Made by a program: the position numbers and the translations under genes. The notes under the pieces were generated by a model. That model was not told where the DNA came from and did no database searches. It worked only from the letters and a program-made list of their open reading frames with translations. This document shows positions 1 to 10,394 of a DNA stretch of 64,000 nt, piece after piece (position 1 is the first letter of the stretch; every line of letters starts with the position of its first letter). Source of the stretch: Clitopilus passeckerianus (Eukaryota; Basidiomycota; Agaricomycetes; Agaricales; Entolomataceae); the NCBI GenBank assembly GCA_944990035.1, contig CALYLX010000150.1:310001-374000 (forward strand), written 5' to 3'.

Positions 1-3000
1 CATCAGCCGAGCATGCTTTCGTCGTGTCCTCAGGAATGGCTGCACTAGACGTCATTCTGCGCATTCTCAAACCTGGGGACGAGGTTATCGCCGGCGACGA
101 CCTTTACGGCGGAACCAACCGCCTTCTCAACTACATTCGCACTCACAACGGTGTCACTGTGCACCATGTCGATACTACCGAACCATCTTCGGTTCTCCCT
201 ATCATTTCTGACAAGACAACTATGGTTCTGCTAGAATCCCCGACAAACCCTCTACTCAAGATCGTCGATATTGCGAGAATTGCCAAGGACGTAAAGGAGA
301 GAGCTCCAGACGCATTGGTCGTGGTGGATAACACCATGATGAGTCCATACCTCCAACGACCACTAGAACATGGCGCGGACATCGTGTACGACTCGGCGAC
401 AAAGTACCTTAGTGGACATCATGATCTCATGGCAGGCGTTATTGTCTGCAACCGGGATGACATAGCGAAGGTTCGTATTCCCAATTCCCTGCATCCCTTT
501 AGTTACGCCTCCATTTTCCACGCCATATTCACGACCGGATCTATTCCCGTCTTCGCTTAATCGCATCGTTCGACTTTTGCTATACTTTTTCCACCACGCG
601 CACATGGGCGAAATCACGTCATGCTAACCATCTCCTTCACCACAGTCAATCGGCTTCACCATTAACGCTGTCGGCAATGCTCTTACACCCATTGATTCTT
701 TCCTGCTCCTGCGGGGCATCAAAACTCTAGCCCTCCGCATGGACCGACAACAAGCCACCGCCTCAATTGTGGCGGAATACCTTTCCTCTCTTGGCTTCCG
801 CGTGCACTATCCTGGACTTGCAAACCATCCTAATCGGGATGTACATTTCAGAATCGCCCAGGGTGCCGGTGCAGTGCTCAGTTTCGAGACCGGAGATAAG
901 CAGTTGAGTGAGAAGGTTGTCGGTGGTACAAGGTTGTGGGGAATTAGCGTCAGCTTCGGATGTGTGAACAGTTTGATCAGTATGCCTTGTGTCATGTCGT
1001 GAGTGCCTCGTCTCTTCTCCATTGTTGTTTCTCCTCACAAAATGATATTAATCACCACTTCCCCTCTTATTTCTCAGACACGCATCAATAGACGCAGCGA
1101 CCCGCGCCGCACGGGGTCTACCAGAGGACCTCATCCGCCTCTGCGTCGGTATCGAAGACGTGAACGACCTTATTGACGACCTCGAACACGCGCTTGTCGA
1201 CGCTGGTGCGATAGAATTCAGCGTCCTGCAGAACAAGTTTGTCCGAGCAGCACCGCCACCGACACCGGTGGAGGCGATGGTGAAGATGTTCAAGAAGCTG
1301 CCGGGATTGGCGGGACAGATGACAAGAAAACCGGATGTAGAATGGTTCGTCAGTGCGCCCGGAAAGGTTATTCTGTTTGGAGAACATGCGGTTGTGCATG
1401 GGACTGTCAGTACTCTTTCCCTTTTCGGCCGAAATTCGGTGCTGACTTCGACTTGCGCTATAGACTGCGATAGCAGCCTCGGTCGACCTCCGATGCTATG
1501 GTCTCATCTCATCACGGCATGATACAAAGGTCTCGGTGCACTTCCACGACATCGATGACTTCTACTACGAGTGGGATATGGAATCCCTCCCGTGGTCAGT
1601 CGTCACGCCCGTTCCATCAGGAGACGTTCATCCCGACCAACTCGACCAAAAACTCATCGACGCTATCACCTGCGGTCCCCTCTCAGAAATTGGTCTCGAG
1701 AAGAAACACGCCCGAACAGCGGCACTGGCGTTCCTGTATCTCTACCTGATACTGGGCACAGGTGGCAGGAAACCAGCCTTCAACTTCTCTGCTCGCTCGA
1801 CACTGCCCGTGGGAGCTGGACTCGGCTCGTCTGCGTCCTTCTCGTCATGTGTGGCCACCTCCCTACTCCTGCTCCATCGACGAATCTCGCTACCACCACC
1901 TCCAGCAAGGTCGTCGTCATTCTCAGGACACATACATATCAGCCACCAAGGACGAAGGGCGATTCCACCTAAGGTTGCGGATGAGGTGAATCGATGGGCA
2001 TTCATCAGTGAGAAGGTGTTACACGGGAACCCGAGTGGTGTGGATAATAGCGTTGTCGTGTTTGGTGGTGCGTTGGCATATACAAGGGCCGGATTTGGAA
2101 GGAAAGGTGGCATGGAACCGATCTATGGGTGAGTTTCTCGGTGTTCTTTCTTTCGATAATGCCCTTGGCCTGCGGGCTCCTCTGCCCTCGCCCGGGACGA
2201 GGAATTTTCCTCGAGAACTCTGTTCCCTGCTTATGGCTGGCCTTCGGTGCTTGAGGTCAGCTGCGAGAACCTCGTTCACCAGCACCACCCGGTGGATCTA
2301 CCTCCTGAATCTAGGCACCCCTTTCAACTCATCTCCTCCCTATTATAATTAATATTCTACGATCGATTACTAACTATCTAAATCTTACGCTCGCAGATTC
2401 AAGTCACTCAAGTTCTTGTTAACTAACTCCAAGGTCCCGAGAGATACCAAGAAACTGGTTGCCGGTGTTGCTCAGAGGAAGGGAGAGGTGCGTGTTCTAT
2501 TGAGGGTTTCGGAGCATGCCCCGGCTATGGTCTTTGGTTGTGATCTCCGTCATTCTTCGCTCCCCATCTCAAGGACAGGGACAGATATGACCGGATACCT
2601 TCTGCAGAACTCCATCCTCTTTTAAACCTACTTCTCACTTGGAAGCCGGGGCGTGCCTCACGCGGTGCACCCGAGACCGCTGTCCGAGTGAGGATGGATA
2701 CACTGACACCTTTGTGAATTCTAGGAACCGGAACTGGTTAATGGAATTCTGGGTTCCGTTCAAAGCATCAGCGACGAAGCTAGGAGAGCACTTTCCGACC
2801 CTGAACTGCCTCGTGAATCACTCTTGTCTGCCCTATCGGTCCGTACACCTTTCATACACAGTTGTTTGACTCCCAAACTGACTGTTCTGGTGCAGGCACT
2901 GATCCAAGAGAACCATGTCCACCTGTCGACATTGGGAGTATCGCACCCTGCATTGGAGTTGATCAAGGATAAGACCGCTGCTGACCCTTACCAGCTAAGC

Positions 3001-3474
3001 ACGAAATTGACCGGTGCCGGTGGAGGTGGATGTGCCGTTACACTCGTTCCAGATGGTACGTTCCATTCGCAACCACGTTTGTTCTATAGGGGCTCCCTTC
3101 GACTCTTTGCTGCTTCCTCATCGTACCAGATCTCGTTACTAATTGCCTCTTTTTCTTCTTCCCCTACCCCTTCATCTCTTACACCTCCCAATCTCCCAAC
3201 TATAGACTTCAAAGCGGACGAGCTCCAGAACTTGATGACGGATCTCGTGAACGAAGGATTCCACCCGTACTTGACGTCCGTGGGAGGAAGTGGTTTGGGT
3301 ATCCTATCACCATATGCATACCACAGGGCAAGAAGGAGCTCGCTGACACCGCCTGCGACACCTGGATCGGATAGAGTTGTGGAGAAGGAGACACTGCGGG
3401 GATCGTTCGACAGCAGTCCTATTTCCGAGATACCGTCATGGGCGAACAGCTTGGGCAGGTGGTTGTACGTATAA
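1..3474 (+). CDS. Cystathionine beta-lyase / mevalonate kinase fusion protein (5' partial)
   Basis: One continuous spliced frame joins a PLP-dependent Cys/Met-metabolism lyase (cystathionine to homocysteine step) to mevalonate kinase (phosphorylates mevalonate for sterol and isoprenoid synthesis). Exons: 3-470, 646-998, 1078-1405, 1464-2128, 2397-2487, 2725-2838, 2896-3055, 3206-3474; 815 visible residues, frame intact throughout. The lyase half shows the PLP-lysine motif SATKY (about residue 134) and the C-terminal MPCVMSHAS and LIRLCVGIED blocks. About 40 residues after the usual lyase end, with no stop, the kinase begins at VSAPGKVILFGEHAVVHG (from nt 1349), followed by GLGSSA, the NPSGVDN aspartate region and KLTGAGGGGCAV, the three GHMP-kinase motifs. 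The lyase start lies outside the window. The junction is inside exon 1078-1405, so it does not depend on a guessed splice. If the two were separate genes, the kinase would have to start at an internal Met of this same open frame. Confidence 0.87.
1334..3474 (+). other. ERG12: Mevalonate kinase moiety of the fusion
   Basis: This is the second catalytic part of the fused gene, listed separately so it can be found. It has the complete GHMP-kinase architecture: ATP-binding loop VSAPGKVILFGEH, the phosphate-binding motif GAGLGSSAS, the catalytic aspartate context GNPSGVDNSVV, and the C-terminal motif TGAGGGGC. A serine/proline-rich tail of about 45 residues follows the last conserved block (SVGGSGLGIL). 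Its introns are unusually long for this window: 268 nt (2129-2396), 237 nt (2488-2724) and 150 nt (3056-3205). In-frame methionines just before the domain (in the stretch EAMVKMFKKLPGLAGQM) could serve as internal starts if the kinase is also made alone. Confidence 0.85.
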
Positions 3475-4083
3475 AGCGGTTCCTGTGGCCTGTTTTCGTG
3501 GGATATATGGATCTCGCTTGGGACTGTACATGGATTGTACATAGATCTTCTGATCATTCTTCGTTCTAATCTTTTTTGATCTCTTTACATGCACTGTATA
3601 TTAGAATAAAAGTTCACGAAATTTTGCTTCTTTACACGTCTGAATCTGATTATTGTCATCTCCGGACTGGTAGTCACGTCTCGACTTTTGCCGGTACCAT
3701 TCCTGGGCTGGCTCGTCTGAGGTGTTTATGGAAACCTACACGGTTTTAGAACATCTTTGACGTCAGAAACCCATGATCTTCAGGTCACTCACTCTTCGAA
3801 CCTCTGGGGCTTGATCAGAACACTTTCCTTAAGGGCCTCAGACTCAAGCAGTAGATTAGGCAAATTCTTGAACATTACCATACACATATAATTACCTACA
3901 GGAGATCATGACTGTGTATATTTCAAACCATATTAGAAGGGATATTTAAGGAAGGGTAAAATATGAGTATATAAATTAAGATGCTGGGCAAATCTTGCCT
4001 ATGCGACCGCAGCTAGTCGATCAATTTTAGAGCTGAGAAGTTCCCCAAGAGGCCCGTCCATATGGATTCCGCTACTTGAGAAT
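3475..4083. other. Convergent intergenic region (3' ends)
   Basis: This 609 bp stretch separates the stop codons of the fusion gene (+) and the sesquiterpene synthase (-). It should hold both 3' UTRs and both termination regions. AT-rich runs occur near 3590-3610 and 3890-3990. I see no coding signal. Confidence 0.6.
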
Positions 4084-5332
4084 CTACTCGAAGTCGGAAT
4101 CTGAGTCGGAATCGCATTCATCGATCCGCTCTCGCGGCCGAAGTGTCACGAGCCGGGTGGACTTCACTTCCTCTTGCACAGGGCCAAAGTACCGCTGTGT
4201 CTCGAAACTCCAACTGCGTAACGGAAAGAACACATTAGATCATCTACACAGGCGGCTGCGGAAGGGAGTTTACTTACTCTAGATTCCCTTTGATCCAGGC
4301 GCCTAGACCTTGGATGTAGAGACGAACTTCGCGGTCGACGGCCGGACCCCATGATGGAAGGCGATCTTGAGAGGAGATGAACCGGCCCATCAAAGTTTCG
4401 CAGTACTGGCCGATATAGTTGGACGCTTGCTGGAGTGACATGTTCCTGTTCCTCATGAGAACAGTGACGATATTATTCCCTGCGATGTCTTTGCTCTGCT
4501 CCATGTCGTAGGAGTAAACATCCTGAGAACGGGTGTTAGATTGGATCTCTGGATTTAAACGAGATAGGAGCTCACATTTGTCCAGCAAACAAGGTCGACG
4601 GCAGCCCAGTAAATGTTCATAAAGGTAGGGTCTTCGTACACTGCTTCGGGAAGGTCGATACCAAAGCAATACTCGATCAAACCATAGCAGAGTCGAACAG
4701 CACTGTTCTCGCGGCGTAGGTTGATGAAGTCTTCGAGGTCTAGGACCTCATCCATCTCACGGAGCTCAGCCTCTCTGATGACGGCGGCGCAGTAGGTTTC
4801 CCAGTGCTTGAGGAATCGAGCCGTTCCTCGAGGGCCAGAACGACGCAAGAAACGCTTCCTGAATCTAAGCCGGTTCGTTAGCCGCAGGGTTTAATATCAC
4901 AACCGTGGGGTGCTTACTCCTTCGTCATGCTTGAAAACTTGGAATGATCGTCCCAATGCTCGTCCTTCATGGCATTGAGGAAAATCTGGCCTGTTTCTAG
5001 GGCGTCCTTGCCATTCTGCTCGTCACTGAGTTCGTCAAAGACGAACAAGACGTTGACCTTCAAACCAAAGTTAATAACTCGATCCTTGACACAACATGAA
5101 CGACCTACGAAGTCACAAGATGTTCTGAACTCCTCAGAACCAGCATAGTAGTAAACGTGAGAGCAGAGTAGCTCATTGGAACCCAGGATGAAGAAGGCGC
5201 GTTTCCTATCGGTGAACACATTGTATCCATTAATCCACGCCCTGGACTCAGCAGCCCCTTGCTCGTAATGAGGGTTGGTGCCGCCTTTAACAGGACATTG
5301 TTCGACGAGAGCGGGAGGTAGAATTGCGTCAT
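4084..5332 (-). CDS. Sesquiterpene synthase (one apparent -1 frameshift)
   Basis: Class I terpene cyclase expected to cyclise farnesyl diphosphate to a sesquiterpene. Exons on the minus strand: 5332-5109, 5057-4918, 4864-4576, 4522-4278, 4213-4084. Motifs in order: NPHYE near the N-terminus, the metal-binding acidic motif in FVFDELSDE, the NSE/DTE triad NDVYSYDME (created by the splice at 4575/4523), and the C-terminal [10 protein letters not shown] with the RY pair that senses diphosphate. An acidic DSDSDSDFE tail ends the protein. I chose the start at 5332 because it gives MTQFYLP, the usual N-terminus. To join it to [11 protein letters not shown] one base must be missing from the GGG run at 5313-5315; the corrected length is 342 aa, normal for the family. 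Without that correction the open frame would start at 5381 (358 aa). The product cannot be predicted. It lies tail to tail with the mevalonate kinase fusion. Confidence 0.9.
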
Positions 5333-5381
5333 TCTCAGCGAGATAGAGGACGAGTAAAGATGTGTGAGTGTATGAGCTCAA

Positions 5382-7659
5382 AGATGTTGTGGATACAATC
5401 TGGCGGACGACGGCAAGACCTTTATACCAGAGCCCTCCAAGGGGCTGTTCTTGCAGATGAGCAGAAGTGGTAATTGAGACGCATATCCCGATCTAATCTG
5501 GAAATTCAGGAATGTTAAGAATCATCATAGGCAGAAAGTGAATCTAGAGATTCGTTCAGTGTCCTGAGTGATTCGCCCCCGGGTCCTCGTTGCTCTTTCC
5601 GCATCTGGAGGTGACTCGGAGCGCTATCTGAGTAGCCCTCTTTGATGACGGATCATCACCAATATGAATATACACGGGCTTGGTAAGGCGTCGACGTTCA
5701 GTGGCAGGATCGAGACATGCCATCATAGATGTGTCGAATTGATGCGATGTGGTGGCCTCTTAGAACAGGCTATGGTCGTCGATCCGGTTTCAGTCACAGT
5801 CTTTCAGCACAGCGCGGAATTGAGGTCTTGTTTTCTGTCCATAATCCTTCGTCATGTCGGATCCGGCGAGACATGTTTGAAACTAGGATGCCGTGGACAT
5901 CGGTGGCAATTGGTGTCGATTTACCAAGACAGTCGAAAGGATGATAACATAACCCAGACTACAGATATAAATCCTCGGTCGTCCATTTCAGTAGGTTTTT
6001 TGACGGCAGCCAATCCTTGGCCCGTATTCCTGTTTAGGATCGGTACCTGGCAGACATCGGGGGTTGTCACCCAAACTTGAACAGGGATGCTATCAAATAT
6101 ACTCACAAAGAAAAGCTTGTGTTCTGCGCTATCAGACCTAAAGCACCGAACGAAGGAGGAGAGCGCTAGCTCCCAAACACTGCTACACTCCATGCGAGTC
6201 ATTTCGTGGTTTCATGCCTGGTATGACATGAATCATTGCACTGGTCATCTGTTCATTGGCAGTTACAGCGTTGAAAATACAATGATCAGACAAGACGCCT
6301 CTTATCCGAGGGGCCGTGACATACCAAGAATGCATCTGTGTTCAGGAAAGCCAAATCCGAGCCTTGGCTGAATAGAACTTAGAGTATTAGTCGTCCTGCC
6401 CCTAACGACCAGTACGACCTAATGCTCCCGGCGGGTGGGATAGCAAGTTCTGCTCGTGCGGCAGCGGGAGCCTCTGATACGTACCTGGATGTATAATTGT
6501 CAATCACCGGTTTTGCGAGGAGAAAAGTTAAGATCACCAAAACGATGCTTTCATAGGCTTTCCTGCGCTTGACATAGTCAGAATAGCTTTGATGTAAATC
6601 CATCCTGAAGTGATTGTTGAACAATGCAGTCACTGAGTCCGCGCCTCCGTTGGATTAGGACCCGGCAGGATGGCGGAGAGATCGATGTCAGGGCACGTAA
6701 ACTTTCCGGAAATATTTTAAGTGAGAATGCATATTTGCGTATTTCACGGGTGTCGGCCCGATCTCCAACTCGTTTACATTGGGTGCATTCGTGAGGAGGA
6801 GCATTTGTCCGTTCTCATCGCTCGTTAGGAGCAACAAAAAATCTGTGGGAGGAGAAGGGAGTGCATATGCGTCATTCTCTGGCGAACGAGGCCCGCAGGT
6901 CGTCGAGCGATGTGAGTCTTCTGAAAGTGAGAGCAAGACCTTAGAGATCCGCGGATGGCCGTCGCATCTCAACGCAAGGTTGCTCCCGCTTGGCAACGAC
7001 CTTGCACAGGTTACGTCTGAAGACAGCCGTTCGTGGGCCTTGAGGAAAGGAGTCCTTTAAGCTAGCCGAGGATCAGAGGTTATCCAGATAGGCAATGCGA
7101 AATTGGACTTCAATGAAGAGGTCACTCTGTCAAAGTTGCTATTTTTTGTATGTAAAACATACGTATCCTGGAGTTAGCTGTTAATACACTTGGTCAAGAT
7201 ACATTGTTTGCGCTCTTATTGAACCACACCACTCACTCTTGAGAAACTCGTTGCGAAAACGTGTTGGGCAATTAGGTACTGTCGGTGATTGCACGGGAGG
7301 TGGAAAGCTAGAATATCTATCTGCTGAATCTTTAGATGTGAAAAATCGCGGAAGGTCATGGAACGCACCATCTGGCAGAGACTTGCAATGTGAAAGGAAT
7401 CTAGGAAGCCGGAATTTCCAGAAAATCGCTATAACAGCGAACGGGTCTTCATTTTGCATGTCTTGCGGATCGAAGGCGCGTTGTAGAATTTCCATCGATC
7501 TGCTCTCCGGATGAGAAGAATCGCGGCATCTTGAGCTCCAGAATACGAATACAAGCCAGTACGAGGGTTTGTTAGTTTACACCATATTATTAGGAATTAG
7601 TCAAAACAACATGAAAATAGTCGTACAGACGTCAGAGCAGCAGCCCAAACGAGGATATC
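5382..7659. other. Unresolved region with possible minus-strand exons
   Basis: This 2.3 kb lies between the start of the terpene synthase and the end of RPB5. Several minus-strand open stretches occur (7495-7181, 6996-6688, 6606-6379, 6202-5921). The one at 6606 begins MDLHQSYSDYVKRRK and continues into a hydrophobic, membrane-like segment, with a good donor (GTACGT) after VIDNYTS. A strong donor (GTGAGT) also follows the stretch at 7495-7230. I could not join these into a convincing gene or recognise a family. It may be an uncharacterised minus-strand gene, a decayed gene, or only UTR and promoter sequence. Confidence 0.35.
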
Positions 7660-8552
7660 CTAGAAGCAAATCCGATAACTTGCGTATCGCCCCGCCGTTT
7701 CGCTTGGCCTTGTAATCTTTACCACCTGGCCTCTCCTGAGTCCATAATATCGAGCTACTGGATCTGCCAGCTGAATACGAGGCAGCTGGGTTTCCTTAAG
7801 GCGACTGTGCGATGTCAGACTTGGGAAATGTACACGAAGGTAAAACGTAGACGTACTATTTTTGCAGTAGCAACGTTTTCTCCTCTGGGGTGAGAACGTC
7901 GTGGCGAGGAACAAGCGTGTGGTGGGTGATATTCACGAGCAGATCTGATTCGGAAAACTCTTCCAGACGGTACATTCCAGCCATTGCCACTATCACCTAT
8001 CCCAAGGGGAATGAGTAAGCATGTTGTAGGCGTTCGAATAAGTCGTACTTTTCGTGCTGAGGGAGTCATGTTACCAGGGAATATAATGATTCCTCTCTGA
8101 ATTTTCTTGTCCTCTAGAATTCCAAGCAGCCTGAGGTACTGAATCAGATACGGGGTGAGGATTTGCAACCAAAGCCAAACGGACTTCCTCATGGTCTTGA
8201 TGCCCACGCTTTTTTCTTCAGTGAAGAAGACGAATATTTGGTCCTCTGAATTGAACCGTGATGAGGTGAAGAAGTTCAGTTTTGTGCGACTATCGAGGTT
8301 GAGCGTTCAGGCAAGGTTGAAAATATAGAAGATATTAGATTTACTCAACGGCGCCGCCCTCATTCGCGTACTCTCTCTTAAAGGTCCCCAGATCCAGGTG
8401 CAGTTCTTCGTCAGATACTAGGTAGCCCTAGCTTGTAATTAGGACTCGCCCTTCGTAAGCAAGTTATGCCAGAATCTCACCCTGTCTTTTATCATCTCAT
8501 GTATTGTCCTGTTCACCTTCCAGAGCTTTGCGGATTCGTCATAGTCGGCCAT
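7660..8552 (-). CDS. RPB5: DNA-directed RNA polymerases I, II and III subunit RPABC1 (Rpb5)
   Basis: Shared subunit of the three nuclear RNA polymerases; it forms part of the lower jaw that contacts downstream DNA. Exons: 8552-8481, 8427-8345, 8289-8185, 8130-8049, 7996-7857, 7804-7660; spliced length 627 nt, 208 aa, close to the normal 210-215. The N-terminal part carries [20 protein letters not shown]. The very conserved C-terminal half includes [38 protein letters not shown], and the final [19 protein letters not shown] block ending in [10 protein letters not shown]. All five introns are 52-55 nt. The gene shares a 93 bp divergent promoter with SWD2. Confidence 0.97.
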
Positions 8553-8645
8553 TTCAGCGGTGAAGAGAGGTCAATGAACAATGAAGACAGAAAATATTGA
8601 AACTCCGATCACCTCTGTCTTCGACCATAACCACCGTCTTCCATA
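8553..8645. promoter_or_regulatory. 93 bp divergent promoter between RPB5 and SWD2
   Basis: Only 93 bp separate the two start codons of opposite-strand genes, so both 5' UTRs and both promoters must fit here or overlap the neighbouring gene. Both products act in RNA polymerase II biology (a polymerase subunit; a COMPASS and 3'-processing subunit), so co-regulation is plausible. I do not see an obvious TATA box. Confidence 0.7.
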
Positions 8646-10002
8646 ATGGCCCCGCCTCCAAATCAACAGCCAGCTTCGCTGTTGCTGACGAATACAGCTA
8701 TGGTACGCGTTTCTGTAAATTCGCGGTGAACTAGGCTAATATAATGACATTTAGGCGAAGCTTAAGCCTGCCAAAATCTTCAAAACAGCGGTTGAACCGC
8801 CATCACAGCCGTCTTCCAGCACCTTCGGACGTCCTCCTAACCAGGGCCCCGGCATATCACTGGAATGAGTTTTGACGACAGAGGCGACCAGCTCATAACA
8901 GGTGGTGAAGACGAGACGTTCCGGCTTTACAGTTGCAAAAGTGGCAAGCGAGTACATTTTCCTTGAGATAATTGTTTCTCTAACCCTCCGCTTCAGACCC
9001 GTGAAGACACTTAACTCTAAGAAGTACGGTATAGACCTACCGAGATTTACACACAAGAATACCACGATAATTCACGCGTCTGTGAAAGAAGACGACAGTA
9101 TCAGGTACCACTCCCTCCACGACAACAAATATCTTCAGTACTTCAGAGGCCACAAAGGAAAAGTCGTTTCTTTGGAAGTTTCTCCGGTCGACGATGGTTT
9201 CATGTCCGGTTCCATGGATAAAACCGTGCGATTATGGGACCTTCGCACTCCAGTATGCCGGGGCCTCCTGTCTCTTCCCGCAACTCCAGTCATCGCTTAC
9301 GATGCCACCGGGCTTGTTTTCGCCGCTGCAGTTAATGCTTACTCCCGTATTCTACTTTACGATCAAGCCAATTATGACAAGGCGCCTTTCCTGGTCATCA
9401 CCCTCGAGGACCCCACCCTTTCCTTGATAAGCTATCCGCCACGACCAATCTGCATGACTTCCTTGTCCTTCTCCGCACACGGAAAGTACCTTTTAGTCGG
9501 CTGCTCAGGAGATGCACATTACATCATCGACGCGTTTGAAGGGCATCTGCTCGCAAAGCTTGAAGGCCACGTTGGCCTAGAAAGACGATCAATGAATACC
9601 CCACAAACTATTGAGCCCTCGAAAGGGAATAGCGGAGAGGAGGTCTGCTGGACGCCAGACAGCAATTTCATCGTTGGTGGGAGCTTAGACGGGAAGATTC
9701 TGGTCTGGGACGTGCAGAACCTACCTCAAAGGAGTGGGGATATTGATCTCAAGGTCCCACCTATGCGGATTCATCCCATTGTCAAGCTAGACGGTCATCC
9801 TGGACCTGCTCGATGTGTGAAGTTCAATCCACGCATTGCTATGATGGCCACCGCGGGCGCAGAACTGGTTAGTGGCTGTTCTTCTCTCCTGCTAGGCCTT
9901 GACGCTGAACGGATTGTCTAGGCATTTTGGTTGCCGGATACCTCGGGTGATCCCGAAGACATTGCTAGAGGAATGCTTGGAGGAAAGGTTGGAAGACCTT
10001 AA
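8646..10002 (+). CDS. SWD2: SWD2/WDR82-like WD-repeat protein (one apparent -1 frameshift)
   Basis: WD40 beta-propeller subunit of the COMPASS H3K4 methyltransferase and, in yeast, of the cleavage/polyadenylation factor. Exons: 8646-8702, 8755-8951, 9007-9867, 9922-10002. Family blocks: AKLKPAKIFK at the N-terminus, DETFRLYSCKSGK, SKKYGIDLPRFTHKNTTIIH, YHSLHDNKYLQYFRGH, FMSGSMDKTVRLWDLR, GKILVWDVQN and the terminal AFWLP. Exon 2 runs into a stop after PNQGPGISLE, but the next frame reads HITGMSFDDRGDQLITGGED, exactly as expected. Adding one base in the G3C4 run at 8844-8850 joins the two and gives 398 aa. A base-calling deletion is likelier than a real mutation. The second intron uses acceptor GAAG at 9006, because the nearer CAG at 8996 breaks the frame. 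Confidence 0.93.
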
Positions 10003-10394
10003 TAATGAACGCGGCACCCGCGCATGTGGGCTGTGATTGTTGCATAATGATTGTTTAAATATTGGTCAACCCTTTGCGTTTTGAGGTCGTTTCCCGATAT
10101 TTTACTTGCTGTATGATTGAAATGAAGATGGATAGCGTTATGCCACGTTCCGAATGCATAATGTGCCTATAACCCATCACCTCCTGAACATTGAGCAAAA
10201 GCTCAGGGCGCAGAACCCACATGGTAAATCGTAGGCGAGCAAAGAGTCAGGGGCACCTACCAAAAAGGTAGTTTATCGGTCACCTGACCAGAAGCATCAA
10301 GACGTGGCAGAAAGTTGCCAAAAAGTTGGTTACGTTGCGGAGACTTGACCAAACCTTTTCCTTACACTCATCTTTTCCTTCATTCTCGGTGAAA
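10003..10394. other. Intergenic, promoter side of the TRAP-alpha gene
   Basis: This 392 bp holds the SWD2 3' end and the promoter and 5' UTR of the next plus-strand gene. The last 60 bases before the ATG are C/T-rich, as is common upstream of basidiomycete starts. No coding signal is seen. Confidence 0.5.

Noticed and set aside
1190..1345. Two separate genes (lyase and mevalonate kinase) instead of a fusion
   Set aside because: No stop codon separates them, the gap between domains is only about 150 nt, and shifting the frame in the linker (for example at the A4 run near 1325) would leave the kinase frame with an upstream stop and no initiating Met.
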